A DNA stretch of 64,000 nucleotides. It comes from Rhodoferax sp. BLA1 (lineage in GTDB: Bacteria > Pseudomonadota > Gammaproteobacteria > Burkholderiales > Burkholderiaceae_C). A program made the position numbers and the translations under genes. Of this stretch, positions 55,663 to 63,737 are shown piece after piece. Under the pieces are notes generated by a model. It was not told where the DNA came from and did not search any database. It worked only from the letters and a program-made list of their open reading frames with translations. The stretch is from positions 124,001 through 188,000 of the forward strand of contig NZ_SZVI01000013.1 in NCBI RefSeq assembly GCF_013416775.1, given 5' to 3'. Each line of letters begins with the position of its first letter. The first letter of the stretch is position 1.

Positions 55663-56967
55663 TCAGAAAGCGTCGCGCAAGCGGTGGTACAGCGTGCCCA
55701 GCACCAGGCTGGGGGTGCGCAACAGCGGGCCACCCGGGAACGGCAGGTGACGCAGCTTGGCAAACACATCAAAGGACTCGGCCTGTCCGGCCACGGTCTG
55801 CGCCACCAGTTGTCCGGCCAGACCGGTCAGCGCCACACCGTGGCCGCTGAAACCCTGCAGGTAATACAGGTTGTCACCGAGGCGGCCAAAGTCAGGCGCG
55901 CGGTTCATGCTGATGTCCACAAACCCGCCCCAGACATACTCAATGGGCGCGGTTTTGAGCTGCGGAAAAATCTGCCCCAGGCGCTGCGTCATGGTCTCAT
56001 TCAGGTTGGCAGGCGTGCGCGTGGTGTAGCTCACGCGCCCACCAAACAACATGCGGTGGTCGGCGCTGAAGCGGTAGTAGTCCAAAATGAAATTGTTGTC
56101 ACACACCGCGGCGTCGCTCGGAATCAGCTGGCGGCACAGATCCGCGCCCAATGGGGCTGTGCCAATGATGTAGGTGCCCACCGGCATGATGCGTGCGTTC
56201 AACTCCGGCGCCACCTCCGGGCCAAATTCGGGCAAGGCATAGTTGCCCGCCAGCACACCAAAACGTGCCGTGACGCTGCCCTGGGCTGTGTGTGCCGTGA
56301 GTGTCTTGCCACGCTGCAAGCGCAGCACCGCGCTGTGTTCACAGATCCGCACCCCCAGGCTTTGGGCGGCTTGTGCCAGACCCAGGCCGTATTTGAGCGG
56401 GTGTACATGGCCCGACACCGACTCGAACGCGCAGGCCGCATAACGTGGGCTCTGGATAAAACGCTGCACATCGGCGCCAGTGGCCACCTCGCTGGCAAAA
56501 CCATAGTCTGTGGCCATGGCAGCGGCGTCCGCTTCAAGCGCGCGGGCCTTGCGCGGGCAGTCCGCCACATGCAAATAGCCTTTGACCAAATCACAGTCGA
56601 TGCCAAAGTCGCGCACCCGCTCGTCCACCAGGCGCACCGCGTCCAGCGACATGTCCCAGGCCCGGCGCGCCAGATCGGGGCCGAGCTGTTGTTCGAACAC
56701 CTCCTGCCCACTGGCGTAACCCACAATCACCTGCCCGCCGTTGCGCCCGGAGGCACCGCTGCAGATCCGGTCAGCCTCCAGTACCACCACCGAATACCCC
56801 CGGCGCGCGAACTCGATGGCGGCCGACAGACCGGCAAACCCTGCCCCCACCACCAGCACATCCACCGACAGACTCTCATTGAGCGCAGGCTGGACTGCGG
56901 GCCGCGTGACGCTGGCTTCGTAATAACTGTTCTGGTTCAGCTGGGTATCCGAATTGAGCAACGCCAT
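55663..56967 (-). CDS. FAD-dependent amine oxidoreductase, PuuB-like
   Basis: A 434-residue DAO-family flavoprotein. The dinucleotide fold is VDVLVVGAGFAGLSAAIEFA with downstream VVLEADRICSGASGRNGGQV, the motif shared by PuuB and OrdL. The C-terminal part has YVWGGFVDISMNRAPDFGRL and YLQGFSGHGVALTGLAGQLV. PuuB oxidises gamma-glutamylputrescine to the aldehyde. It is translated from the gene 9 bp downstream of the agmatinase-family gene. It converges with the mocR gene across a dispersed repeat. Confidence 0.9.
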   Translation of the reverse strand: MALLNSDTQLNQNSYYEASVTRPAVQPALNESLSVDVLVVGAGFAGLSAAIEFARRGYSVVVLEADRICSGASGRNGGQVIVGYASGQEVFEQQLGPDLARRAWDMSLDAVRLVDERVRDFGIDCDLVKGYLHVADCPRKARALEADAAAMATDYGFASEVATGADVQRFIQSPRYAACAFESVSGHVHPLKYGLGLAQAAQSLGVRICEHSAVLRLQRGKTLTAHTAQGSVTARFGVLAGNYALPEFGPEVAPELNARIMPVGTYIIGTAPLGADLCRQLIPSDAAVCDNNFILDYYRFSADHRMLFGGRVSYTTRTPANLNETMTQRLGQIFPQLKTAPIEYVWGGFVDISMNRAPDFGRLGDNLYYLQGFSGHGVALTGLAGQLVAQTVAGQAESFDVFAKLRHLPFPGGPLLRTPSLVLGTLYHRLRDAF

Positions 56968-56976
56968 GTCGTCCTC

Positions 56977-57897
56977 CTATACAACACGTTTGGCCACCTG
57001 GCCACACAGATAGGTCCAGACGAAGCTGGCCGCTGCGGTGCTGGTGAGTTCGGCGTGGTCGTAGGCCGGAGCCACCTCCACACAGTCCATGCCCACCATG
57101 CTGAGCGTGCTGAGTTCTTCGAGCAGCGTCAGCACCTGCGAGCTGGTCATTCCACCGGGCTCCGGCGTGCCAGTGCCGGGCGCAAACGCCGGGTCCAGGC
57201 AGTCGATGTCGAGTGTCAGGTAACACGGGCGATTCCCGATGCGCTCGCGGATCTGCGCCACCACTGGCGCAAGCCCCGCACCGTCCAACCCGCGCAGGCT
57301 GCGTGCGTCAAAAATCAGCCCGCCCTGGTCTTGCACATACTCACGCGCTGCACGTTCACCACTGGAGCGCAGGCCAATCTGGACCGTGTGTTGCGGGCTG
57401 ACCAGGCCTTCCTGGATCGCCTCATAGGTCCAAGTGCCGTGGCCCGAGGGTTCACCAAAGTGGTCAACCCAGGTGTCGCAGTGGGCATCAAAATGCACCA
57501 GCGCCAGCGCACCAAACTGGGCGTGCGCGGCGCGCAACAGCGGCAAAGTCACCGAATGGTCACCGCCCAGAAACACGCAGTGGTGCTGCGCCATCAGCGC
57601 GGCCGCCTGCGCCTGGATCTGCTGGCGCACCTCCACCAGCGGTGAGGCGTTGGGCAGGGCCATGTCGTAGCCGTCCCCCAGGAACCCCAGCGGTGTCACA
57701 TTGAAGTACGGGTGGATGCCGTCACACAACATCAGGCTGGCGCTGCGAATCGCTTGCGGGCCAAAACGAGCACCGGGCCGGTTGGTCACCGCGCCGTCAA
57801 AAGGCACACCCACCAGCGCAAAAGGCTGCGCCGCCAGTTCGGGGGCCGCGAGAAAACGGCTGGTCTGGGCCGCGTAGGCAAAACGGATAGCAGTCAT
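56977..57897 (-). CDS. Agmatinase-family ureohydrolase
   Basis: A 306-residue ureohydrolase with all manganese ligand motifs: GGDHSVTLP, LVHFDAHCDTW and LTLDIDCLDPAFAPGTGTPE. The N-terminal GVPFDGAVTNRPGARFGPQA is typical of SpeB-like agmatinases and guanidinobutyrases. It would release urea from agmatine to give putrescine, or from 4-guanidinobutyrate to give GABA; the neighbouring putrescine genes favour the former but do not decide it. A 15-bp palindrome lies 100 bp upstream. Confidence 0.92.
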   Translation of the reverse strand: MTAIRFAYAAQTSRFLAAPELAAQPFALVGVPFDGAVTNRPGARFGPQAIRSASLMLCDGIHPYFNVTPLGFLGDGYDMALPNASPLVEVRQQIQAQAAALMAQHHCVFLGGDHSVTLPLLRAAHAQFGALALVHFDAHCDTWVDHFGEPSGHGTWTYEAIQEGLVSPQHTVQIGLRSSGERAAREYVQDQGGLIFDARSLRGLDGAGLAPVVAQIRERIGNRPCYLTLDIDCLDPAFAPGTGTPEPGGMTSSQVLTLLEELSTLSMVGMDCVEVAPAYDHAELTSTAAASFVWTYLCGQVAKRVV

Positions 57898-57996
57898 GGG
57901 TGGGTCCTTGCAACAAAAAATTTCTGGCGGATCTCAGGCAGAAACAAGCGCCTTGTGCGTGGCACCGTAGTGTCGGCAATTCAGAAGCAGCCGAAG

Positions 57997-58011
57997 GTGC
58001 CAATTTGGCAC
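57997..58011. promoter_or_regulatory. Palindrome upstream of the agmatinase gene
   Basis: GTGCCAATTTGGCAC, a perfect 7-bp inverted repeat around a central T, 100 bp upstream of the start at 57897. A possible operator for the agmatinase-oxidase pair. It does not match the mocR palindrome. Confidence 0.4.
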
Positions 58012-58054
58012 GCCAGTGGCAATCCACTGGGCCATGCTGTAGCCCGATTCAGCC

Positions 58055-58579
58055 CTAAGACAACACAAGCGAAGCCGCTTGTTCAGACAACACTTTGCTG
58101 AGCACCACGCTGCGGTACACCTTGCCCGTCCACTGGACCGAACTCACCGGCAGATAACCCAGGCTGGTGTAAAGCTTGATCAGGTGGGTGGCCTGCTCAG
58201 CGGTGTCCATCGCCAGTTCGCAAAAACCCTGCTCGGTGGCCCACTGTTCACAGACTTGCAACAAGGCCCGCCCAATGCCCTGCCCCTGCAGGCCGGGGGC
58301 CACCGCAAACTGGTGCACGGCCGCTACGCCCGGCCGGGTGAAATAGTCACACTCGTTGGTGGCATAGGTTGGCTTGACCACCACCGTGCCCACCAGTTGG
58401 CCATCCAGCTCGGCCACATAACACTGGCCGCCTGCGATGCGCTCGGCGGTCACTTCAGGGCTCTGGTCCACCGATGTGTAGTTCAGGCCCATCGCACCCA
58501 AACGGGCGTAGGCGGCGTGTAACAGCTCGGTGAGTTCCAGCAGCGAATCGCTGGTTTGCAGCTTGCGGATCGAATACAT
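58055..58579 (-). CDS. GNAT-family N-acetyltransferase
   Basis: A 174-residue GNAT protein. The acetyl-CoA motif is VAAVHQFAVAPGLQGQGIGR followed by ALLQVCEQWATEQGF; the C-terminal LIKLYTSLGYLPVSSVQW is the typical last strand-helix pair. The substrate is unknown. The ATG at 58579 (MYSIRKLQTSDSLLEL) fits the fold; the longer open frame to 58708 does not resemble a GNAT. It may be part of a run of three minus-strand genes ending at 58055. Confidence 0.85.
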   Translation of the reverse strand: MYSIRKLQTSDSLLELTELLHAAYARLGAMGLNYTSVDQSPEVTAERIAGGQCYVAELDGQLVGTVVVKPTYATNECDYFTRPGVAAVHQFAVAPGLQGQGIGRALLQVCEQWATEQGFCELAMDTAEQATHLIKLYTSLGYLPVSSVQWTGKVYRSVVLSKVLSEQAASLVLS

Positions 58580-58643
58580 GGCAAAACAAAAAGAGGATTG
58601 AGAAAAAAGCCCTTGGCCCAGTGCCCAAAGCACCGGTGTCTGG

Positions 58644-59162
58644 TCACAGGGTGGGTGTTGCCAGCCGTGTTTTTTGCCACTTTCTGAGCTTGGCGCGGGC
58701 GCTGTCATAGGGGGCGATGGTGTTGACCTGAAGCCATTTCACCACCGGCCACTTGGCACCCGCCCACTGGCGTTGCCCGACACTGAACAAAAAAGTGTCA
58801 CTGCTGGCAGCGATGAAGGCACGCAAGTCCGATGCCAGGGCATCGAATTGCGCCAACAACTGCGCCGCAGAAACATCCCGCGACCGCAGGTAAAAGGACT
58901 GGGCCAGAGCCCCCAACTGGTTCCACTTAAAACCTGGCGCGGGCATCTCGACCGGTTGGCCCGCCTGCTCAAGCGCCTCCCACTGCAACACAAGCCGACC
59001 CCAACCAATCTGGTAGGCGATGAGCTCACACAGGCTCATCCCGCCTTCGAGTTGCGGCGCACGGCTCAGTTCATCGGGCACGCGGGTGATCTCTTCGCGC
59101 AGCTTGTTGTACGCCGTGTCAAAACGGCTCAGAAGTTCTTGTTGGCTGGTGGGCAAAGGCAT
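58644..59162 (-). CDS. ClbS/DfsB-family four-helix-bundle protein
   Basis: A 172-residue protein. MPLPTSQQELLSRFDTAYNK, EGGMSLCELIAYQIGWGRLV and APGFKWNQLGALAQSFYLRS align with the DfsB/ClbS (formerly DUF1706) family. ClbS of E. coli is a cyclopropane hydrolase that protects from colibactin; most relatives have no assigned function, and no colibactin-like genes are here. It lies 9 bp downstream of an acetyltransferase gene on the same strand. Confidence 0.82.
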   Translation of the reverse strand: MPLPTSQQELLSRFDTAYNKLREEITRVPDELSRAPQLEGGMSLCELIAYQIGWGRLVLQWEALEQAGQPVEMPAPGFKWNQLGALAQSFYLRSRDVSAAQLLAQFDALASDLRAFIAASSDTFLFSVGQRQWAGAKWPVVKWLQVNTIAPYDSARAKLRKWQKTRLATPTL

Positions 59163-59171
59163 AACAAACCG

Positions 59172-59603
59172 TCAGTCAGGAAAAACATGCCCGCGCTCAA
59201 TGGCCTGCGCCGGGTTCTCAAACACCGCCATGGCGGTGCGCATACGAAGAAATCCGAATTTTTGATAAAACCCCTCTTTGCCGGGCACCGCGTACAGCAG
59301 GATCTTCTTGTGGCCAGCTGAGAGGCCCATCAGGCGCTGGACCACCTCTTTGCCCAGGCCCAAACCCTGGTGCGAGGGTAACAGTGCCACATCACAGATG
59401 TAGCTGGTGTCCACACCGTCGGCCAAGGCCCGCCCGGCCGCCACCAGCTTGCCATCCTCATAAGCGAAACAGTGGTAACGGCTGTTGGTAAAAACGATTT
59501 CCAGATCCCTGGCGTTTTTATTGCCCAGCGGGGCCACGCGGTACAGGTTTTCCAGTTCCTGCCAGTCCAGGGCGGCGAGGGACTCAGACCAAACAATTGC
59601 CAC
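59172..59603 (-). CDS. GNAT-family N-acetyltransferase (GTG start)
   Basis: A 143-residue GNAT protein with YICDVALLPSHQGLGLGKEV (acetyl-CoA loop Q-x-x-G-x-G) and LYAVPGKEGFYQKFGFLRMR, a pattern common in small aminoglycoside- or polyamine-type acetyltransferase homologues. The substrate is unknown. I choose the GTG at 59603 because GGAG stands five bases before it; an ATG at 59663 would add 20 poorly supported residues. The stop is close to the ClbS-like start, implying one transcript. Confidence 0.8.
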   Translation of the reverse strand: MAIVWSESLAALDWQELENLYRVAPLGNKNARDLEIVFTNSRYHCFAYEDGKLVAAGRALADGVDTSYICDVALLPSHQGLGLGKEVVQRLMGLSAGHKKILLYAVPGKEGFYQKFGFLRMRTAMAVFENPAQAIERGHVFPD

Positions 59604-59689
59604 AAATACTCCTGTTGATGGGGGACGGACGGGTTGAACGGACTTGGCCAGCGGATGGTTCATCGGTTTGTTAAAACCGGCTGCCGGCC

Positions 59690-60121
59690 CTATCCCAAAT
59701 GGGTATGCCGCTCTGATTTTGGCTCGGTTTCCATCGCTGCCAAGCCGTGCAGGATGCCGCAACTCGCCACCGCCTGCTCCGACTGGCAGCGCTGGCGCAA
59801 ATCGGTGAGTTGTTGTTTGAGCTGGCAGAGTTCACGGATGCGCTCTTCCACATGGGCCATGTGCTCGTCAAACACCGCGTTGACCGCACCACAGTCTTGC
59901 GCCGGGTGGTCCACCAGGCTCAGCAAGGCATGGATTTCCTCGTGGCTCATGCTCAGGGCACGGCAGTTGCGGATAAAACGCAGGCGCTCCAGATGCTGTG
60001 GCCCGTAGACCCGGAAATTGCCCGAGGTGCGGCCTGGCTCGGGCAACAGCCCTTCTTTCTCGTAATAACGCACGGTCTCGACCGTGCATTGCGCCACCTG
60101 CGCCAATTCACCTATTTTCAT
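59690..60121 (-). CDS. cadR: MerR-family heavy-metal regulator CadR/PbrR type
   Basis: A 143-residue MerR regulator. The winged helix is MKIGELAQVAQCTVETVRYY. Metal-sensing cysteines are Cys77 (PAQDCGAVNAVF), Cys112 and Cys121 (RCQSEQAVASCGIL), the CadR/PbrR arrangement, and the tail ends with HTHLG. With Cd, Pb or Zn bound it twists the promoter and activates efflux genes. It is divergent from the P-type ATPase, across a MerR-type promoter at 60144. Confidence 0.92.
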   Translation of the reverse strand: MKIGELAQVAQCTVETVRYYEKEGLLPEPGRTSGNFRVYGPQHLERLRFIRNCRALSMSHEEIHALLSLVDHPAQDCGAVNAVFDEHMAHVEERIRELCQLKQQLTDLRQRCQSEQAVASCGILHGLAAMETEPKSERHTHLG

Positions 60122-60143
60122 GATGGGCACTCCAAAGAATCAC

Positions 60144-60174
60144 TTGACTCTATAGTAACTTCAGCTTGCCTAAT
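60144..60174 (+). promoter_or_regulatory. MerR-type promoter of the P-type ATPase gene
   Basis: A -35 TTGACT (60144-60149) and -10 CCTAAT (60169-60174) with a 19-bp spacer, longer than the normal 17. The spacer starts CTATAGTAACTT, typical of CadR/PbrR operators (ACTCTATAGTAACT). Confidence 0.75.
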
Positions 60175-60200
60175 ACAGGACAACACTCTTGAAAGCCTGT

Positions 60201-62492
60201 ATGCCGCCGCTGGACACACCCCATTCACACAACCACAAACATGGTCACGATCACACCCATGATCAAGGACATCATCACCATGGCGAATCCAATGACCATG
60301 GATGCGGCAGCGGCGGGGCCTGTTGTGGTGGTGCGCACGCCAGCCAAACACCTTTGATACCGATTGCCGCCAGCCAAACATTGGCAGATGGCCAACTGGT
60401 GCAGACGCCCATCCGTATCCTGCAAATGGACTGCCCCACCGAAGAAGCCCTGCTGCAGAAAAAACTCGGTGGACTCGCCGGGGTCAGCCACCTGGACTTC
60501 AACCTGATGCAGCGTGTCTTGACCGTCACCCACGCACCTTCCGCCATCGAACCCATTCTGGACGCGGTGCGCTCCCTGGGCTTCACACCCGATCTGGCCA
60601 GTAGCGCAACAGCGCAGGAGGAACCCGCACCAGAGCCGAGTAAACCCTGGTGGCCGCTGGCCCTGGGTGGCTTGGCCGCTTTGGGCTCCGAAGCCCTGCA
60701 TTGGTCAGGCGCACCCCCCTGGCTGGTGGCGACGCTGGCCCTGGTGGCAGTGTTGGCCAGTGGTCTCAGCACGTACAAGAAGGGCTGGATTGCGGTGCGC
60801 AATGGCAACCTCAACATCAACGCCCTGATGAGCATCGCTGTCACCGGCGCGCTGCTGATTGGCCAGTGGCCCGAGGCCGCGATGGTGATGGTGCTCTTCA
60901 CCTTCGCCGAGCTGATCGAAGCCAAGTCGCTGGACCGGGCACGCCACGCCATCCGTGGCCTAATGCAGCTCACGCCTGAGCGCGCCACGGTGTTGCAAGC
61001 TGACGGCAACTGGCTGGAGGTCGAGGCCAAGTCGGTGCCCGTGGGCGCCCAGGTGCGCATCAAACCCGGTGAACACATTGCACTGGACGGGCGCATCCTC
61101 AGCGGGCGCTCCAGCATCAACCAGGCACCGATCACCGGCGAGAGCCTGCCGGTAGACAAAACGGTGGGGGACGAGGTGTTTGCCGGCACGCTCAACACCT
61201 CGGGTTCGTTTGACTACAGCGTGACCGCCGCCGCCAATGACAGCACCTTGGCCCGCATCATCCATGCGGTGGAAGCCGCCCAAGGCGCCCGGGCGCCGAC
61301 CCAGCGTTTTGTGGACCAGTTCGCCCGCATTTACACCCCGGTGGTGTTTGCCTTGGCACTGCTGGTGGCCGTCTTACCACCTTTGCTAACCGGCGCAGAC
61401 TGGCTGGACTGGGTCTACAAGGCGCTGGTCTTGCTGGTGATCGCCTGCCCCTGTGCGCTGGTGATCTCCACCCCGGTGACCATCGTCAGTGGTCTGGCAG
61501 CGGCGGCACGCAAGGGCATCCTGGTCAAAGGCGGTGTGTACCTGGAACAGGGGCGCAAGCTGACCTGGCTAGCCCTCGACAAAACCGGCACCCTGACCCA
61601 TGGCAAGCCAATACAGACCGATTTTGTGGTGCTCAACGGGTATGACGAGACCCATGTGCGCAGCCTGGCCGCCAGCCTGGCCCAACGCTCTGACCACCCA
61701 GTGTCACGCGCCTTGTGGGAGGCGGCGCAGCGTGACGGTGTGGCCCTGCGCGAGGTGAGCCACTTCGAAGCCCTGCCGGGACGCGGCACCCAAGGTGTCA
61801 TCAACGGCAAGCTCTACCACCTGGGCAACCACCGACTGATCCACGAACAGGGGCGCTGCTCTGACGCGCTGGAGGCCCGGCTGTCGGCTCTGGAAGAACA
61901 GGGCAAAACCGTCATCCTGCTCACCGATGAGCAGCAGGTGCATGGCCTGTTTGCGGTGGCCGACAGCCTCAAGGACAGCAGCCGCGAGGCTATTGCCGAG
62001 TTGCATGCGCTGGGCATCCAAACCCTGATGCTGACCGGTGACAACGCCCACACCGCACGGGCCATTGCGGCGCAAGCTGGCATCACTGAGGCACGCGGTG
62101 ACCTGCTGCCCGAGGACAAACGCCAGGCCATTGAACAACTGATCGGCCAGGGTGGTCTGGTCGGTATGGTGGGGGATGGCATCAACGATGCACCGGCGCT
62201 GGCACGCGCCGACATTGGTTTTGCCATGGGTGCGGCGGGCACCGGCACCGCGATCGAGACCGCCGACGTGGCCCTGATGGACGACGACCTGCGCAAACTG
62301 CCGCGTTTTGTGCGCCTGTCGCGCGACACCCACAACCTGCTGGTGCAGAACATCGTGCTGGCGCTGGGCATCAAGCTGGTGTTTCTGGTGCTGACGCTGA
62401 GTGGCAACGGCAGCATGTGGATGGCGGTGTTTGCCGATGTGGGTGCCAGCCTGCTGGTGGTGGGCAACGGGTTGCGACTGTTGCGCAAATGA
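60201..62492 (+). CDS. cadA: Heavy-metal P1B-type ATPase (Cd/Zn/Pb exporter)
   Basis: A 763-residue P-type ATPase. A His-rich N-terminus (HSHNHKHGHDHTHDQGHHHH) and a Cys cluster (GCGSGGACCGG) precede an HMA-like domain with MDCPTEE rather than CxxC. The membrane metal site is IACPCALVIS (CPC), the phosphorylation loop DKTGTLTHG, the HP motif (RSDHPVSRAL) and the hinge MVGDGINDAPALARADIGFA. It exports soft divalent cations. The start is uncertain: ATG at 60201 is used, but a TTG at 60189 has AGGA eight bases upstream. It is activated from the CadR promoter. Confidence 0.94.
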   Translation: MPPLDTPHSHNHKHGHDHTHDQGHHHHGESNDHGCGSGGACCGGAHASQTPLIPIAASQTLADGQLVQTPIRILQMDCPTEEALLQKKLGGLAGVSHLDFNLMQRVLTVTHAPSAIEPILDAVRSLGFTPDLASSATAQEEPAPEPSKPWWPLALGGLAALGSEALHWSGAPPWLVATLALVAVLASGLSTYKKGWIAVRNGNLNINALMSIAVTGALLIGQWPEAAMVMVLFTFAELIEAKSLDRARHAIRGLMQLTPERATVLQADGNWLEVEAKSVPVGAQVRIKPGEHIALDGRILSGRSSINQAPITGESLPVDKTVGDEVFAGTLNTSGSFDYSVTAAANDSTLARIIHAVEAAQGARAPTQRFVDQFARIYTPVVFALALLVAVLPPLLTGADWLDWVYKALVLLVIACPCALVISTPVTIVSGLAAAARKGILVKGGVYLEQGRKLTWLALDKTGTLTHGKPIQTDFVVLNGYDETHVRSLAASLAQRSDHPVSRALWEAAQRDGVALREVSHFEALPGRGTQGVINGKLYHLGNHRLIHEQGRCSDALEARLSALEEQGKTVILLTDEQQVHGLFAVADSLKDSSREAIAELHALGIQTLMLTGDNAHTARAIAAQAGITEARGDLLPEDKRQAIEQLIGQGGLVGMVGDGINDAPALARADIGFAMGAAGTGTAIETADVALMDDDLRKLPRFVRLSRDTHNLLVQNIVLALGIKLVFLVLTLSGNGSMWMAVFADVGASLLVVGNGLRLLRK

Positions 62493-62564
62493 CGCAGAGG
62501 CTTGAGCCTGCTCAGTGCCGCTGCGGCCTTCCTCCTGCGCCAAACAAGCGGTCAGCGACCGGAT

Positions 62565-63536
62565 TTAGCTTGCCCCAAAGACCTGTTTGAGCGCACGTGC
62601 GGCCGCTTGATGGGCTTGGCGTGCCTCGGGAATGGCGCGACCCATTTTCACGAACTCGTGCACCACACCGCGGTACAGCTCCAGGTCCACCGCCACACCG
62701 GCAGCGCGCAGGCGGTCGGCGTAGAGCAGGCCCTCATCCACCAGCGGATCACATTCGGCCAGACACACCCAGGCTGGCGCCACACCCGCCACATCGTCGG
62801 CCAGCAGCGGCGCAAAACGCCAGTCGTCGCGGTCGGCCGCGCTACGCAGGAACAGTTTGAAAAAGTAGTCGATATGGGCCTTCTCCAGCAGGAAACCCTG
62901 GCCAAAAGTCTTGTGTGAGGGCATCTCCTGCCGCGCCGAACAGCCCGGGTAAATCAGCAACTGCAGCGCCAGCGGCAAACCCGCATCCCGCGCCTGCAGC
63001 GCACACACCGCAGCCAGCGTGCCACCGGCACTGTCACCGCCCACGGCGATGCGCCAGGTGTCCAGGCCGACCTCCGCGCCCTGCTGAAACACCCATTGCA
63101 CCGCGTCCCAGGCGTCATCAAAGGCGACCGGAAAAAGAAACTCGGGCGCCAGCCGATACCCCACCGACAACACCGCACACTGCGCCAAATGGCTCAAGCT
63201 ACGGCACAGGCTGTCGTGGGTGGCGATGCTGCCCACCACAAAACCACCGCCATGAAAAAACACCAGCACCGGCAGCGGCGCGCCTTCAGCCTGAGCGGGC
63301 GCGTACAAACGCACGGGCAGCTCATACCCATCACGCGTGGGCACCGTGAAGCTCTCCACACGGGGCAGCTTGACCGGGCTGATCTCCAACACGTTGGCAC
63401 CCACTTCATAAGCCAGACGCGCCTGGGCCGGGCTCAGCGCATGCAAGGGCAACTTGCTGGCGCGGGCCATGCGGTCCAGCACACCATGCATGGTGGGGGT
63501 CAGCAAACTGCGGGGATTTCGGTGGTGGTGGGGCAT
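62565..63536 (-). CDS. HSL-family alpha/beta hydrolase (carboxylesterase)
   Basis: A 323-residue esterase of the hormone-sensitive-lipase family. The oxyanion-hole motif is VFFHGGGFVVGS, the nucleophile elbow VGGDSAGGTLAAV, the acid in AECDPLVDEG and the His in YRGVVHEFVKMG, giving the full triad. It hydrolyses short acyl esters; natural substrate unknown. The ATG at 63536 is used, as the longer frame runs through the upstream intergenic region. It converges with the P-type ATPase gene, 72 bp away. Confidence 0.88.
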   Translation of the reverse strand: MPHHHRNPRSLLTPTMHGVLDRMARASKLPLHALSPAQARLAYEVGANVLEISPVKLPRVESFTVPTRDGYELPVRLYAPAQAEGAPLPVLVFFHGGGFVVGSIATHDSLCRSLSHLAQCAVLSVGYRLAPEFLFPVAFDDAWDAVQWVFQQGAEVGLDTWRIAVGGDSAGGTLAAVCALQARDAGLPLALQLLIYPGCSARQEMPSHKTFGQGFLLEKAHIDYFFKLFLRSAADRDDWRFAPLLADDVAGVAPAWVCLAECDPLVDEGLLYADRLRAAGVAVDLELYRGVVHEFVKMGRAIPEARQAHQAAARALKQVFGAS

Positions 63537-63737
63537 GGAATCAGGCGCGTAGCAAAGCAATGGGGCGCGATTGTCCTGCCAAAGTGGCAAGGTGTTGGTG
63601 GGCCGCCTGGCGTGGTACGGTGATGGCCAGGGAAGCCAACCACCACCTCGCCAACACCAGCTTAGACACATATCCATATAAGCACATCACCACAATGTCG
63701 TTTGATACATATCGGTTCACCCGTACAGTACGCGCCT

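Noticed and set aside
55684-57645. 653-codon plus-strand frame opposite the oxidase and agmatinase genes
   Set aside because: It spans two well-supported minus-strand genes and the junction between them, so it is not a real gene.
57970-58015. Sigma-54 promoter (TTGGCAC with a GC box) upstream of the agmatinase gene
   Set aside because: The spacing between the GG and GC doublets is one base too long on the relevant strand, and the TTGCA part is poor.
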